Positions 26,111 through 35,347 of a DNA stretch of 64,000 bases are shown piece after piece. Where the stretch lies: NCBI GenBank assembly GCA_038323575.1, contig JBBQHB010000014.1:11809-75808 (forward strand), read 5' to 3'. The notes below the pieces were generated by a model, which searched no databases, was not told where the DNA came from, and was given only the letters and a program-made list of their open reading frames with translations. Both the position numbers and the translations under genes were made by a program. The stretch comes from CAINVV01 sp038323575. Its GTDB lineage: Bacteria > Bacteroidota > Bacteroidia > Bacteroidales > Prolixibacteraceae. Position 1 is the first letter of the stretch. Every line of letters starts with the position of its first letter.

Positions 26111-27028
26111 TTAAAAGAAATCAACATTTGCAAACGTCCTCCTTATGCCCCGGGAGTATTTTACCTTGGGATAGCCCATAATCAAAACCAAACCCTCCCT
26201 GCTTTTGTAGCGGATTCCGTATTTGCTTTTAAACTCTTTCACGCCGAACCCCGACTGGATGAAAGGATGGATTGCCCCCAGCATGCAGGTCCCAAGCCCT
26301 AACGATTCGGCGGCCAGCATGGCGTAGGTGGCGGCAATGATCGGATCAGCCGGGTCGCAGCAGGGTGATCCGTAAAAATAGATGGCCACTGGCGCATCAT
26401 AAGTTACTACATCAATCCCCTTTTTCATGTTTCCGGTGTAGATATCGAAAACCGGACGAAGAAATTTCCTGAACAATTCATCATTGTGTTTTCCGTAAAA
26501 CGGACGCATCAGGGCCAGGAACCAACCAGAGATGAGCCATCTGTTTTTATCGAGCAGGCTGCAAAAATCCGATGAAAACTGCCTGACTTTATCTTTCGTG
26601 TCCAATACCAACAGGTTCACATCCGAAGGTGGTATACCCATAGGGGCCGTTTGGGCAGCCGAAATGATTTGGTTGATAACTTCCAAGGGAACAGGAATAT
26701 CTTTGAACTCACGCAGGCTTCTGCGCGTCTGAAGAAGTTTAAAAAAGGAATTGTAATCCGATTTGACGGCAGTTCCGTTGAGTGGGAACAGATCGTCAGG
26801 CGAAAGGCATCTGCCGTTCACCTTGATCGCACCTTCCGGACAGATGGCCATGCAATGGCCGCAGGCGATGCAACCAAAAAGTGGCTGTTTCACCAGGGCG
26901 GCTTTCCCGTCAATAATTTCAAATTCGAAGTCTTTGCATACGGCAACACATTTTCTGCACCCGTTGCATTTTTGGAGGTCGATGATGACTGTTGCAGACT
27001 CTTCGGTTCGGGTTGTTGGTATAGACAT
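26111..27028 (-). CDS. Nitroreductase with N-terminal 2[4Fe-4S] ferredoxin domain
   Basis: A 305-residue soluble flavoprotein. Residues about 14-75 hold two cluster motifs: CNGCRKCVAVC (20-30) and CIACGHCMAICPEG (53-66). Residues about 95-300 are an FMN nitroreductase fold: QTRRSLREFKD near 100-110, AAQTAPMGIPPS near 123-134, and AAESLGLGTCMLGAIHPF near 236-253. Such fusions pass electrons from ferredoxin clusters to FMN; physiological substrates are mostly unknown. It is monocistronic. A 9-bp GTGACTAAA-type array begins 14 bases upstream of its start. Confidence 0.92.
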   Translation of the reverse strand: MSIPTTRTEESATVIIDLQKCNGCRKCVAVCKDFEFEIIDGKAALVKQPLFGCIACGHCMAICPEGAIKVNGRCLSPDDLFPLNGTAVKSDYNSFFKLLQTRRSLREFKDIPVPLEVINQIISAAQTAPMGIPPSDVNLLVLDTKDKVRQFSSDFCSLLDKNRWLISGWFLALMRPFYGKHNDELFRKFLRPVFDIYTGNMKKGIDVVTYDAPVAIYFYGSPCCDPADPIIAATYAMLAAESLGLGTCMLGAIHPFIQSGFGVKEFKSKYGIRYKSREGLVLIMGYPKVKYSRGIRRTFANVDFF

Positions 27029-27041
27029 GGCCTTGCAAATT

Positions 27042-27081
27042 AAGTGACTAAAGTGATCTAAAGTGACATACGATCTAAAGT
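27042..27081. repeat. 9-bp array AAGTGACTA, upstream of the nitroreductase
   Basis: Units AAGTGACTA, AAGTGATCTA, AAGTGACATACGATCTAAAG. The reverse complement type occurs at 34390-34425, so the pair brackets the sigma-FecR-SusC-SusD block. The same unit makes the inverted pair at 59017-59180. Confidence 0.7.
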
Positions 27082-27160
27082 TAGGAACTCAGGATGAAAT
27101 ACCAAAGGAGTGCCTGAATTTCCGCAACACCTCTCCTTAGTCATCATCAAAGTATTTTCG

Positions 27161-27168
27161 TAATTTTG
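27161..27168 (+). promoter_or_regulatory. -7 box of the ECF sigma gene
   Basis: TAATTTTG fits TAnnTTTG, 32 bases before the ATG at 27201. No clear -33 TTTG. Confidence 0.35.
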
Positions 27169-27200
27169 CGTCAAAATTTGATAAAACATACTTGACTTTG

Positions 27201-27788
27201 ATGCATGATAAAGGCAAAATTACTCAGGATCTGTTGACCCGATTGAAAAATGGGAACATGTTGGCTTTTGATCTGCTTTATGAACATTACAGTCATAAGC
27301 TCTTTTCATTTGTTTTCAAGATTTTAAAGAATGAGGATGAAGCTGAGGATATTGTGCAGGAAGTTTTTGTGAAGATTTGGGAGTCAAGGGATAAGCTGGA
27401 GGATTACAAACTATTAAATTCCTATATTTTCACCATTGCCTATAATAATTCTATTGACCTTATCCGTAAGCGGATCAATAATAGCAAATATCTTGAACAC
27501 CTGAGGAATTCTTCTGTTTTACAAGCGAACCCAGCTACCATCAGCGAGGCTGAATTCAATGATCTGAGCGCACAGGTAGATAAACTAATATTGAATCTTC
27601 CTGTGAGACAGAAGCAGGTTTACCTTTTGCACAGGGAGAAAGGTTTAACTTATCCTGAAATTGCAGAACATATGGGTATATCAAAAAATACAGTTGAGAA
27701 TCACATGGTAAAAGCCTTAAAATACCTGCATCAAAATTTGGATAGTTCCCTGTTGATCAACGTGTTGTTTGTGAGTTTATTTCTTTGA
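27201..27788 (+). CDS. ECF-type RNA polymerase sigma factor
   Basis: About 195 residues from ATG 27201 (a TTG at 27192 is an alternative). Sigma-2: FDLLYEHYSHKLFSFVFKIL, then NEDEAEDIVQEVFVKIWE near 46-63. Sigma-4: LNLPVRQKQVYLLHREKGLT near 133, with the HTH YPEIAEHMGISKNTVENHMVKA near 153-174. It belongs to the Bacteroidota group of sigma-70 factors paired with FecR anti-sigma factors and SusC receptors. It starts the locus; the FecR gene follows 80 bases later, and the SusC carries the STN domain needed for transenvelope signalling. Confidence 0.93.
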   Translation: MHDKGKITQDLLTRLKNGNMLAFDLLYEHYSHKLFSFVFKILKNEDEAEDIVQEVFVKIWESRDKLEDYKLLNSYIFTIAYNNSIDLIRKRINNSKYLEHLRNSSVLQANPATISEAEFNDLSAQVDKLILNLPVRQKQVYLLHREKGLTYPEIAEHMGISKNTVENHMVKALKYLHQNLDSSLLINVLFVSLFL

Positions 27789-27868
27789 TTCAAAAAAAAT
27801 CATTTTTTTTACGTTTGGGATGGTGGTATAGGCTCTCTTAATCGTTTCACATTTACACAACCATCACA

Positions 27869-28927
27869 ATGACAAAAGAACTTTTCATAAAATATTTACA
27901 AGGGAAATGTACAGAAGCGGAATTTGAACAGCTACTTGGCTGGATCAAAGAAGGTGCATCTACGACTTCCGGAAACGGAATGATTCATGATATCTGGAAT
28001 GAATTTGAGCCCGAAGCTAGCCCGGCAGAAAGAATAAAATACAACCGGATCTTAGACCGTATCCATCACCAAATCAACATTTCCCAAAAATCAGGACATT
28101 TTATAATTTCAGAAGCCCCTGCCAGAAACCGGATACTTACGATATTGACTCGTGCTGCCGCAATACTTTTATTGCCTGTTTTATCCATTCTGATTTATTC
28201 TACCCTTTCAAATAAAGAGCAATATGCCCGGGATTTAAAGGATATTGTAATTGAAGCTCCGGCTGGGTCCAAAGTGAATTTTGAATTGAGCGACGGTACA
28301 AAGGTGTGGTTAAACCATGGCAGCAGGCTGAAATACCCCTACCGGTTCAATGGCAAAAGCCGAAGCGTATCTTTAACAGGTGAAGCATATTTCGTTGTTG
28401 CCCACAACCAAAAGGTCCCATTTATTGTGAGCGCAAGAAGTATTGATGTAAAGGCTACCGGAACGGTATTTAATGTCAGCGCTTATCCTGGTGATAATGT
28501 TATTCTGACAACTCTGGTTGAAGGAAGAGTAGTTTTATCTGAAAGCGAAAGTAACCGGGAAATAAAAGTATTGTCTCCCAATGAATGTTTGAAATATGAC
28601 CTGGTCAAAAATAATTTTACGGTTGAATCCGGGAATGCTGCGAAATATGTTGCATGGAAAAGCGGACGTCTGGTTTTCAGAAACGATTCTTTGGAAGAAA
28701 TTGCCAAAAAACTGGCAAGATGGTACAATGTTGATGTTGAAATAACCAATGAGAAGGTCAAAGAATTTACTTATACTGCAACCTTTACCAATGAAACGCT
28801 GGCTCAGGTACTTGACCTGATGACTTTGCCTACTCCGGTAAGCTATAAATTAACCGAAATCAAAAAATTACCGGATGGTAGTTTTACCAAACAAAAAGTA
28901 TTAATCGGGCTCAAAAAAGACAACTGA
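27869..28927 (+). CDS. FecR-type transmembrane anti-sigma factor
   Basis: A 352-residue inner-membrane protein. Residues 1-85 are the cytosolic sigma-binding part (KYLQGKCTEAEFEQLLGWI near 5-23). One membrane helix is near 93-109 (ILTRAAAILLLPVLSILIY). In the periplasm, residues about 128-225 form the FecR domain (EAPAGSKVNFELSDGTKVWL near 130-149 and LTGEAYFVVAHN near 171). The last 70 residues are the DUF4974-type domain (LEEIAKKLARWYNVDVEI) that contacts the SusC signalling domain. Signal flow by family: SusC with substrate, then FecR, then sigma release. Confidence 0.93.
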   Translation: MTKELFIKYLQGKCTEAEFEQLLGWIKEGASTTSGNGMIHDIWNEFEPEASPAERIKYNRILDRIHHQINISQKSGHFIISEAPARNRILTILTRAAAILLLPVLSILIYSTLSNKEQYARDLKDIVIEAPAGSKVNFELSDGTKVWLNHGSRLKYPYRFNGKSRSVSLTGEAYFVVAHNQKVPFIVSARSIDVKATGTVFNVSAYPGDNVILTTLVEGRVVLSESESNREIKVLSPNECLKYDLVKNNFTVESGNAAKYVAWKSGRLVFRNDSLEEIAKKLARWYNVDVEITNEKVKEFTYTATFTNETLAQVLDLMTLPTPVSYKLTEIKKLPDGSFTKQKVLIGLKKDN

Positions 28928-29082
28928 ATCTTTATAATGAATATAACGAAAGAATGCCTATGAATTGAAGCAGTACCTGTGATCAAACAAAAAGCAGAAA
29001 AATGTGCTACCATCTTTCTGCTTGAGATTCAAAAACGTCAAAATAAATTTTGATCATTTTAAACCATAATCAAAACAAATGT

Positions 29083-32000
29083 ATGAAAAAAAAAGTATCC
29101 GTTCATGTACCAGGGCGTAATTTCCCCAGTGCAGCACAAATCTTAATGAAAATGAAACTTACCCTGTTTGTACTCATGCTTTCATTTTTCGGGGCTATTG
29201 CTTCTGACTCTTATGCACAGACCAAACTGTCATTGGATCTGAAAAATACTACTGTCAGAGATGCCTTGGATGCAATTGAAAACCAAAGCGAATTTTTCTT
29301 TTTGTATTCCGAAAAATTAATTGATGTTAACAGAAAAATCGAAGTCCTGGCACAACAAAGCACAGTTGATAAAGTACTGGACAAGATTTTCGATGGCACC
29401 GATGTAAATTATACGGTAAAAGACAGACAAATTGTACTGACAATCCCGGATTCAAATTTCTCAAATGAAATAACTTCCGGCACCCAGCAGAATAAAAAAA
29501 TTTCAGGGAAAGTCACTGACTCCTCAGGTTCCACCCTGCCCGGTGTTTCTGTTATCCTAAAAGGGACTACAACTGGTGTAATCACTGATAACGAAGGGAA
29601 TTATTCACTTCAGAACATTCCGGGAAACGGGATTTTACAATTTTCGTTTGTCGGAATGAAAACACAAGAAGTAGCAGTTGGGGAAAAAAACTCAATCAAC
29701 ATTGTGATGGTTGAAGAAACTATTGGTGTTGATGAAGTAGTTGTTACAGCCCTTGGCATCAAACGCAATGAAAAGGCACTTGGTTATTCGGTACAGGCTG
29801 TAAAAGGTGATGTTTTACAAACAGTAAAAGGCATAGATATGTCAACTTCCCTTACCGGGAAAGTTGCTGGTTTACAGATTAACAACTCTACGGAATTTAC
29901 TGCTGAATCAACTATCTTACTTCGGGGTGAGAGTCCGTTGCTGGTGTTGGACGGAGTGCCTTATGCCAACATGAAGCTAAGGGATATTCCGGCTGACGAT
30001 ATCGAAAGCATTTCTGTTTTGAAAGGTGCAACTGCATCGGCGCTCTATGGATCCCGGGGAGGGGCAGGCGCGATCATGATTACCTCTAAAAGAGGTATGG
30101 CAAAGAGCGGACTGTCAATTAACGTCAACAGCGGTACGATGTTTAATGCCGGATTTGTCGCTGTTCCTGAATTGCAATCGAAATTTGGACGGGATTTTGC
30201 AACCCGTTCTGATGGTAAATATGAAATTTTGCGAAATTTCTCAGGTTCCTGGGGAAGACCAATCGAAGGCCAAATGGTTTACCAATGGGATCCTGTTCAA
30301 AAAACGATGGTCGAGTCTCCTTATTTAAATTACGGCGACAATTTTAAAAATTTTCTGGAACAAGGGTTCATTGCCAACAACAACATCAATGTTACCCAGC
30401 AGGGAGAGTTAGGGAGTTTCCGCACTTCCGGCACCTGGGTTAAGAACAAAGGTCAGTATCCCAACTCGATGTTTGATAAAATTACTTTTTCAGTGGGAGG
30501 TGATATGAAATTCAAAAAATTCTCACTTTCGTCAAATGTTTCTTACAATAAACAGGTCACACCCAACAAGGGATTTGGGGGATATACGGGTTACGACCCG
30601 ATGTACGGATTGATAATTCAGGGGGCAAACGATTACGATGTTCGTGCATACAAGGATTATTGGCTCATTCCAAATGAGGTTCAAAACAATTCCTATACGG
30701 CCACTGTCAATAATCCATATTTCGATCGTTATGAACGGACGTTTGGGTTTAACCGTGATATTTTCAACGGCAACATCACATTGAACTACCAGTTTACTCC
30801 CTGGTTGAAAGGACTATTCCGCAGCGGTTATGACACCTACAGTGTAAGATCAGAAATGATACTATCCAAGGGAAATTTTCAGGGAGGGGGAAATGGCAAT
30901 ATTGGAGGCAATGAGGTTTGGGGAGAATCCCTCAAAGGATCCTACAATGTAGGCATAGACCGCGGATACAGTATTAGTAATGAATGTATTATGATGTTTA
31001 ACAAATCGTTTGACAAATTGGTAGTTGATGCTTTAGCAGGGGTAAGTTCCAATTTCAAACGTGATGAAACAGTCTGGGGGTTCACCAAAGGCGGTTTGTC
31101 CATCCCGGGATATTATTCCCTGCTGTCATCTATAAGCCCGGTATTTGCAGGGAGTAAATTGTGGCAAAAACAAACGAACAGTGTATACGGAAAATTAGGA
31201 GTATCCTGGCGTAATCTTTTATTTGCAGATGCCACATTCAGAAATGACTGGGTATCCACCTTGCCTGAAGCCACCCGTTCGTATTTCTATCCGTCCGTTT
31301 CAGGAAGCTTCCTGGCCTCTGAATTCTTGAAGGACTACAAATGGCTCTCATTGTGGAAGTTAAGGGCTTCATGGACGACTGTGAAAATTCCTGCAGATAT
31401 TTATACCATCAATACAGTATTGTCTGTTACAAATCCTGCCTGGGGTTCATTGGCTTCTGCTTCTGCCCCGACAACAATCCGACCGGTTGACCTGATTCCT
31501 CAGAGCACTGCTACAACAGAATTTGGCACGGTCATCAATGTATTGCAAAACCGAATTTCATTTGATGCGACCTATTACATGAAAAGGGGTTATGATTATA
31601 TAAAAAGTGCCACAGTAAGCGCGACTTCAGGATATGCAAGCATATTTATGAATACCAAGGAGGAACGTACGCGTAAAGGGTTAGAATTAATGCTCAATAT
31701 GATTCCGGTTAAAACAAAAGATGTCAAATGGAGCGTCTTGTTGAACTGGTCCAAGGAGGCTGAGTATTATACCAAGGTTGACCCGCTGTATACTACCAAT
31801 GTAGATAAACCCTGGATAGGTGTTGGTAAACGTGCAGATTCGTTCACAACCCAGCAAAATCTGAAAGACCCGGGTGGAAATATTATTCACCTGAACGGAA
31901 TTCCTCAATACTCAACTTTCCAATCTTTGTACGGATACTCACGTCCTGATTGGATGTTCGGAATAGGTTCGAACCTTACCTATAAGAATTTCACCTTTGC

Positions 32001-32538
32001 AATCTCGATGGATGGACGGGTTGGCGGGCTACTTTCTTCATGGACCTCAATGTATCTGTGGAACGCCGGATCGCATCCGGAGAGCATCACAGAACCGGCC
32101 CGTTATCTTGATGCGACAGTTAGCGGCAGTAAAAATTACATTGGCACCGGAGTAAAGGTCGCTTCCGGAAGTGTGAAATTCGATGCAATTGGAAATATTA
32201 TTGACGACACGCGCACTTTTGCGCCAAATGATGTCGCCGTTACATACAAACAGTATACCCAGACGATGCACAAAAGTATTGCCTGGGGAGGGAACGCTTC
32301 TCCGGGAGACATATTCTCAGGTACCTTTATGAAGTTGCGTGAAATCTCGCTAACCTATGATATTCCAACATCAATAACCAGCAAAGTAAGAATGAAGGGC
32401 GCTTCAATTTCAGCAGTTGCCCAGAATGTTTTTATGTGGGCCAAAGATTTTAAATATTCAGACCCTGATGGCGGATCAGAAAACCTTGCAGACCCTTCGC
32501 AACGTTATGTAGGTTTCAATCTTAAGCTTGATTTTTAG
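29083..32538 (+). CDS. SusC/RagA-type TonB-dependent outer-membrane receptor with STN signalling domain
   Basis: About 1151 residues from ATG 29083 (the upstream TTG is not needed). Signal peptide with hydrophobic TLFVLMLSFFGAIASDSYAQ near residue 45. STN domain near 47-125 (LDLKNTTVRDALDAIENQSE), which meets FecR. Carboxypeptidase-like beta-sandwich near 140-220 (ISGKVTDSSGSTLPGVSVIL). Plug near 225-330 with the SusC signature SISVLKGATASALYGSRGGA near 312-331. The rest is a 22-strand barrel ending VGFNLKLDF with the terminal Phe. It imports a large nutrient with SusD and TonB. No enzyme is adjacent, so substrate is unknown. Confidence 0.95.
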   Translation: MKKKVSVHVPGRNFPSAAQILMKMKLTLFVLMLSFFGAIASDSYAQTKLSLDLKNTTVRDALDAIENQSEFFFLYSEKLIDVNRKIEVLAQQSTVDKVLDKIFDGTDVNYTVKDRQIVLTIPDSNFSNEITSGTQQNKKISGKVTDSSGSTLPGVSVILKGTTTGVITDNEGNYSLQNIPGNGILQFSFVGMKTQEVAVGEKNSINIVMVEETIGVDEVVVTALGIKRNEKALGYSVQAVKGDVLQTVKGIDMSTSLTGKVAGLQINNSTEFTAESTILLRGESPLLVLDGVPYANMKLRDIPADDIESISVLKGATASALYGSRGGAGAIMITSKRGMAKSGLSINVNSGTMFNAGFVAVPELQSKFGRDFATRSDGKYEILRNFSGSWGRPIEGQMVYQWDPVQKTMVESPYLNYGDNFKNFLEQGFIANNNINVTQQGELGSFRTSGTWVKNKGQYPNSMFDKITFSVGGDMKFKKFSLSSNVSYNKQVTPNKGFGGYTGYDPMYGLIIQGANDYDVRAYKDYWLIPNEVQNNSYTATVNNPYFDRYERTFGFNRDIFNGNITLNYQFTPWLKGLFRSGYDTYSVRSEMILSKGNFQGGGNGNIGGNEVWGESLKGSYNVGIDRGYSISNECIMMFNKSFDKLVVDALAGVSSNFKRDETVWGFTKGGLSIPGYYSLLSSISPVFAGSKLWQKQTNSVYGKLGVSWRNLLFADATFRNDWVSTLPEATRSYFYPSVSGSFLASEFLKDYKWLSLWKLRASWTTVKIPADIYTINTVLSVTNPAWGSLASASAPTTIRPVDLIPQSTATTEFGTVINVLQNRISFDATYYMKRGYDYIKSATVSATSGYASIFMNTKEERTRKGLELMLNMIPVKTKDVKWSVLLNWSKEAEYYTKVDPLYTTNVDKPWIGVGKRADSFTTQQNLKDPGGNIIHLNGIPQYSTFQSLYGYSRPDWMFGIGSNLTYKNFTFAISMDGRVGGLLSSWTSMYLWNAGSHPESITEPARYLDATVSGSKNYIGTGVKVASGSVKFDAIGNIIDDTRTFAPNDVAVTYKQYTQTMHKSIAWGGNASPGDIFSGTFMKLREISLTYDIPTSITSKVRMKGASISAVAQNVFMWAKDFKYSDPDGGSENLADPSQRYVGFNLKLDF

Positions 32539-32566
32539 TTAAATCCATTTAATTTAGATGTAGATC

Positions 32567-34090
32567 ATGAAAAAGATAACTCTATACAGTACCATGACAG
32601 CCATAGTATGTGCACTGTCACTCATTGGCTGCACGGATAAGTTCGATGAACTGAACACCAATCCGGATGCGGTCACAAAGGCTCCGCCATCTATGCTTGC
32701 GACCCAGGTGATCCTGAATATTACAAAATTCAGTGGCCGTGATGGTATGGCATATTTCGAAGATCAGGCCCTCGTCAAATACGTTGGTATGGGCAGTCAA
32801 AAGGTGCCAAACCAATACAATCAGATCAACAGAGGTTGGTTTGGTTTAACTTCTTTCCCTACCATCGATAAGATGCTTGAAATGGCTAATGGGAACCCTC
32901 AGGTAGATTCATACAAAGCCCTTGCAAAATTTGCAAGAGCCACTACCTTCTGGGGCGGCATCTCAAATTTAGGGGATATTCCTTATACCGAAGCTAATCT
33001 TGGAGCAATAGGAAATTTTAAACCCAAATATGATACGCAGGAAACTGTGCTTATTGGTATCCTTAACGAATTGAAGGAGGCAGAAACTCTTTTTGCCAAA
33101 GGGATCAATTTTGATGGTGACCCGACACCTTTTGCAGGAAATGCGGTCAAATGGCGCAGGGCTACCAATGCCTTTGCATTAAAAATCTTAATGTCGGCAA
33201 GCAAAAAAGAGAGTGTAGCTTCAGTGGATATCAAAAAGCGTTTTCAGGATATTGTCAATGCAGGATATATTTTGGATCCGGCGACAGGCTATCTTGGACT
33301 GGTTTACAATACGGTGCAATTACACCCTATTTATGGCAACAGGAACCTTTATTACAACAGCGCCATGGTGAGTTCTTTGGTTGTTGATGCCTTGAAAAAC
33401 CTAAATGATAACCGTCTTTTCTATTTTGCCGATCCTTCACCTGAAAAAATTGCCTCCGGATCAAAAGAAGGAGAAATGGGCGCTTATGTTGGATGTGATG
33501 TAGCGATGGATTATGCTGAATTTGCTTCCAACACCTTGAAAAAGAAATATTCTTCCATTAATGGCAGGTATTACGACAACGGTCAGTGCGAGCCACGGGT
33601 AATTCTTTCATATGCCGAGCAGCAATTGATATTGGCAGAAGCTCGTGTCCGCGGATGGATAACGAATGGTACCGCAAAAGACTATTATGAAAGTGCTGTA
33701 AAATCAGTTTTGGCATTTTATATGGCAACTCCATCAGCTACTGCACACGGTAAGGCAATCACTCAATCTTATATAGACAGTTATTTTACCGGTTCTGCAG
33801 CTTTTGCCGCAACAACAGATGAACAATATAAACAGATTTGGATGCAACGCTATCTGATAGGTTTTATGCAACCTCAATCAGCATTCTTTGAATACCGACG
33901 GTGTAAATATCCCGATTTCCCTATCAATCCGACAACTAATCTAAATCCGGGTATTGGTGGCGGGATCCCTATGAGATATAATTATCCTGATGCCGAATAC
34001 AGTTACAATCTGCAAAACATGAAAGATGCATTGGACCGCCAATGGGCTGGTGTTGATGATGTGAACAATGTGATGTGGTTGTTAAAATAG
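32567..34090 (+). CDS. SusD/RagB-type outer-membrane lipoprotein (SusD-like group 2)
   Basis: A 507-residue surface lipoprotein 28 bases behind susC. Lipobox LSLIGC with Cys near 22, followed by TDKFDELNTNPDAVTKAPPS, the start typical of the SusD-like 2 group. TPR-like helices follow (LAKFARATTFWGGISNLGDI near 115-134, SYAEQQLILAEARVRGW near 347-363), and the C-terminal YNYPDAEYSYN segment. It forms the lid over the SusC barrel and binds substrate. By family groups this SusD type occurs with peptide or glycan systems, so the nutrient need not be a polysaccharide. Confidence 0.93.
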   Translation: MKKITLYSTMTAIVCALSLIGCTDKFDELNTNPDAVTKAPPSMLATQVILNITKFSGRDGMAYFEDQALVKYVGMGSQKVPNQYNQINRGWFGLTSFPTIDKMLEMANGNPQVDSYKALAKFARATTFWGGISNLGDIPYTEANLGAIGNFKPKYDTQETVLIGILNELKEAETLFAKGINFDGDPTPFAGNAVKWRRATNAFALKILMSASKKESVASVDIKKRFQDIVNAGYILDPATGYLGLVYNTVQLHPIYGNRNLYYNSAMVSSLVVDALKNLNDNRLFYFADPSPEKIASGSKEGEMGAYVGCDVAMDYAEFASNTLKKKYSSINGRYYDNGQCEPRVILSYAEQQLILAEARVRGWITNGTAKDYYESAVKSVLAFYMATPSATAHGKAITQSYIDSYFTGSAAFAATTDEQYKQIWMQRYLIGFMQPQSAFFEYRRCKYPDFPINPTTNLNPGIGGGIPMRYNYPDAEYSYNLQNMKDALDRQWAGVDDVNNVMWLLK

Positions 34091-34106
34091 AAAGGCTTAA
34101 TTTTGC

Positions 34107-34161
34107 AGTGCGGGTTGTTTAAGGAAATTTGATAATGGTCCTTGACAACCCACACTTTTTT
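34107..34161 (+). terminator. Terminator of the SusC-SusD operon
   Basis: GTGCGGGTTGT (34107-34117) and ACAACCCACAC (34144-34154) pair with one mismatch and run directly into TTTTTT. Confidence 0.75.
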
Positions 34162-34250
34162 ATGTATAATTACCAAAAAACGATCAATCCAAAATAAGGT
34201 AATAAAGTTGATATTCAATAGTATGCGCAATTTCTACTAAGGTAACCTAA

Positions 34251-34279
34251 GAAAATAAGGTTTTATATGATCAAAATTG
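34251..34279. repeat. 29-bp direct repeat, copy B
   Basis: GAAAATAAGGTTTTATATGA followed by TCAAAATTG, 28 of 29 bases as at 25954-25982. The rest of the gap between the SusD terminator and the array at 34390 shows no gene. Confidence 0.75.
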
Positions 34280-34389
34280 GTGCATCTATCAACGCTGCAA
34301 TCCTTCGTGTCACTTTTGTATTTAGTCTTATTCAGAGTTAAATTCAGATGGATTTTTGAATTCCGAACACATGAAGATTTTGGCAAAGT

Positions 34390-34425
34390 ACTTTAGTCAC
34401 TTTAGCTCACTTTAGTCACTTCACT
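34390..34425. repeat. 9-bp array ACTTTAGTC at the end of the pseudouridine synthase gene
   Basis: ACTTTAGTC, ACTTTAGCTC, ACTTTAGTC, ACTTCAC; runs into the stop codon of the minus-strand gene. Reverse complement of the array at 27042-27081. Confidence 0.7.
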
Positions 34426-35347
34426 AATCCAACTTCGGCATTCCCCCCAAGTGAAACATCTGCAAAAACCGACTCGGTGCCGGTGTCACGAAGCTGAGTT
34501 CTTCGCCGGTGATCGGGTGTTTGAAAGCCAGCAGGTTGGCATGAAGACAGGTGCGTTTCAGCGGATTTACTTTTGAACCATATTTTTTGTCGCCCGCTAT
34601 CGGATGCCCAAGTTCTTTCATGTGTACGCGTATCTGATTTTTGCGACCAGTCTCGAGTTCAACCTGCAACAGGGAAAATTCCTCTTCACGTTTCAAAACT
34701 TTGTAGTGGGTGATGGCTTCGTCGCCCTCTCCCGGCACTTTGGTTGAATACATGATCAGCATCTTGTTCTCTTTCAGGAAGGAACGAATGGTGTCTTCAT
34801 CTTTTTCCACCAATCCTTCAACTACTGCGATGTAGGAACGCCTGATAACGGCATCCTGCCAGTTTTTCTGCATGATTTCCTGCACCTGTTCACTTTTGGC
34901 AAACATCATCACCCCGGAGGTGTCGCGGTCGAGCCTGTGCACGACAAAGATGCGGTTGTTGGGATTCTCTTTTTTGACATGGGAGCTCAGGATGGAGTAG
35001 GTGGTCAGCAGTTTTTCCTTCGCGGTAGCGATGGAAAGCATTCCTGCCTCTTTGTCGATGACAATGAGATAGGGATCTTCAAAAAGAATCTTAATTCCAC
35101 GGAGGCGGGTTTGTTCGGCTACAACACCCCAGTTTACCGTAACAATTTGGTTCGGTTCCAGCGGATAATCGAACTGGGTTATCGCATGAGCACCGACGGA
35201 TACCTGCCTGTGGGCCAGTATTGATTTGATGGTTGTCCGGCTCTTGCCTTTAAGTTCACCTATCAGAAACTGCATCAGTCCTTCCGGTTTTTTTACCGTC
35301 AGCTGAGTTAGTTTGCCTTTTTGCTTGTTGAGTGGTTTTGTACTCAT
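34424..35347 (-). CDS. RluA-family RNA pseudouridine synthase
   Basis: A 307-residue enzyme. An S4-like RNA-binding region is near 25-75 (LKGKSRTTIKSILAHRQVSV). The catalytic signature is VVHRLDRDTSGVMMFAKS near 135-152, with the Asp of HRLDxxTSG as catalytic residue; the later GRKNQIRVHMKELGHPIAGD near 239-258 is also RluA-typical. It isomerises uridine in rRNA or tRNA; the target base is unknown. Its ATG overlaps the stop of the upstream lipoprotein gene by four bases (ATGA), which suggests coupled translation. Confidence 0.93.
   Translation of the reverse strand: MSTKPLNKQKGKLTQLTVKKPEGLMQFLIGELKGKSRTTIKSILAHRQVSVGAHAITQFDYPLEPNQIVTVNWGVVAEQTRLRGIKILFEDPYLIVIDKEAGMLSIATAKEKLLTTYSILSSHVKKENPNNRIFVVHRLDRDTSGVMMFAKSEQVQEIMQKNWQDAVIRRSYIAVVEGLVEKDEDTIRSFLKENKMLIMYSTKVPGEGDEAITHYKVLKREEEFSLLQVELETGRKNQIRVHMKELGHPIAGDKKYGSKVNPLKRTCLHANLLAFKHPITGEELSFVTPAPSRFLQMFHLGGMPKLD

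Noticed and set aside
34091..34423. tRNA or small RNA gene in the gap after SusD
   Set aside because: Only a terminator hairpin, the 29-bp repeat and an array are seen; no cloverleaf could be drawn.
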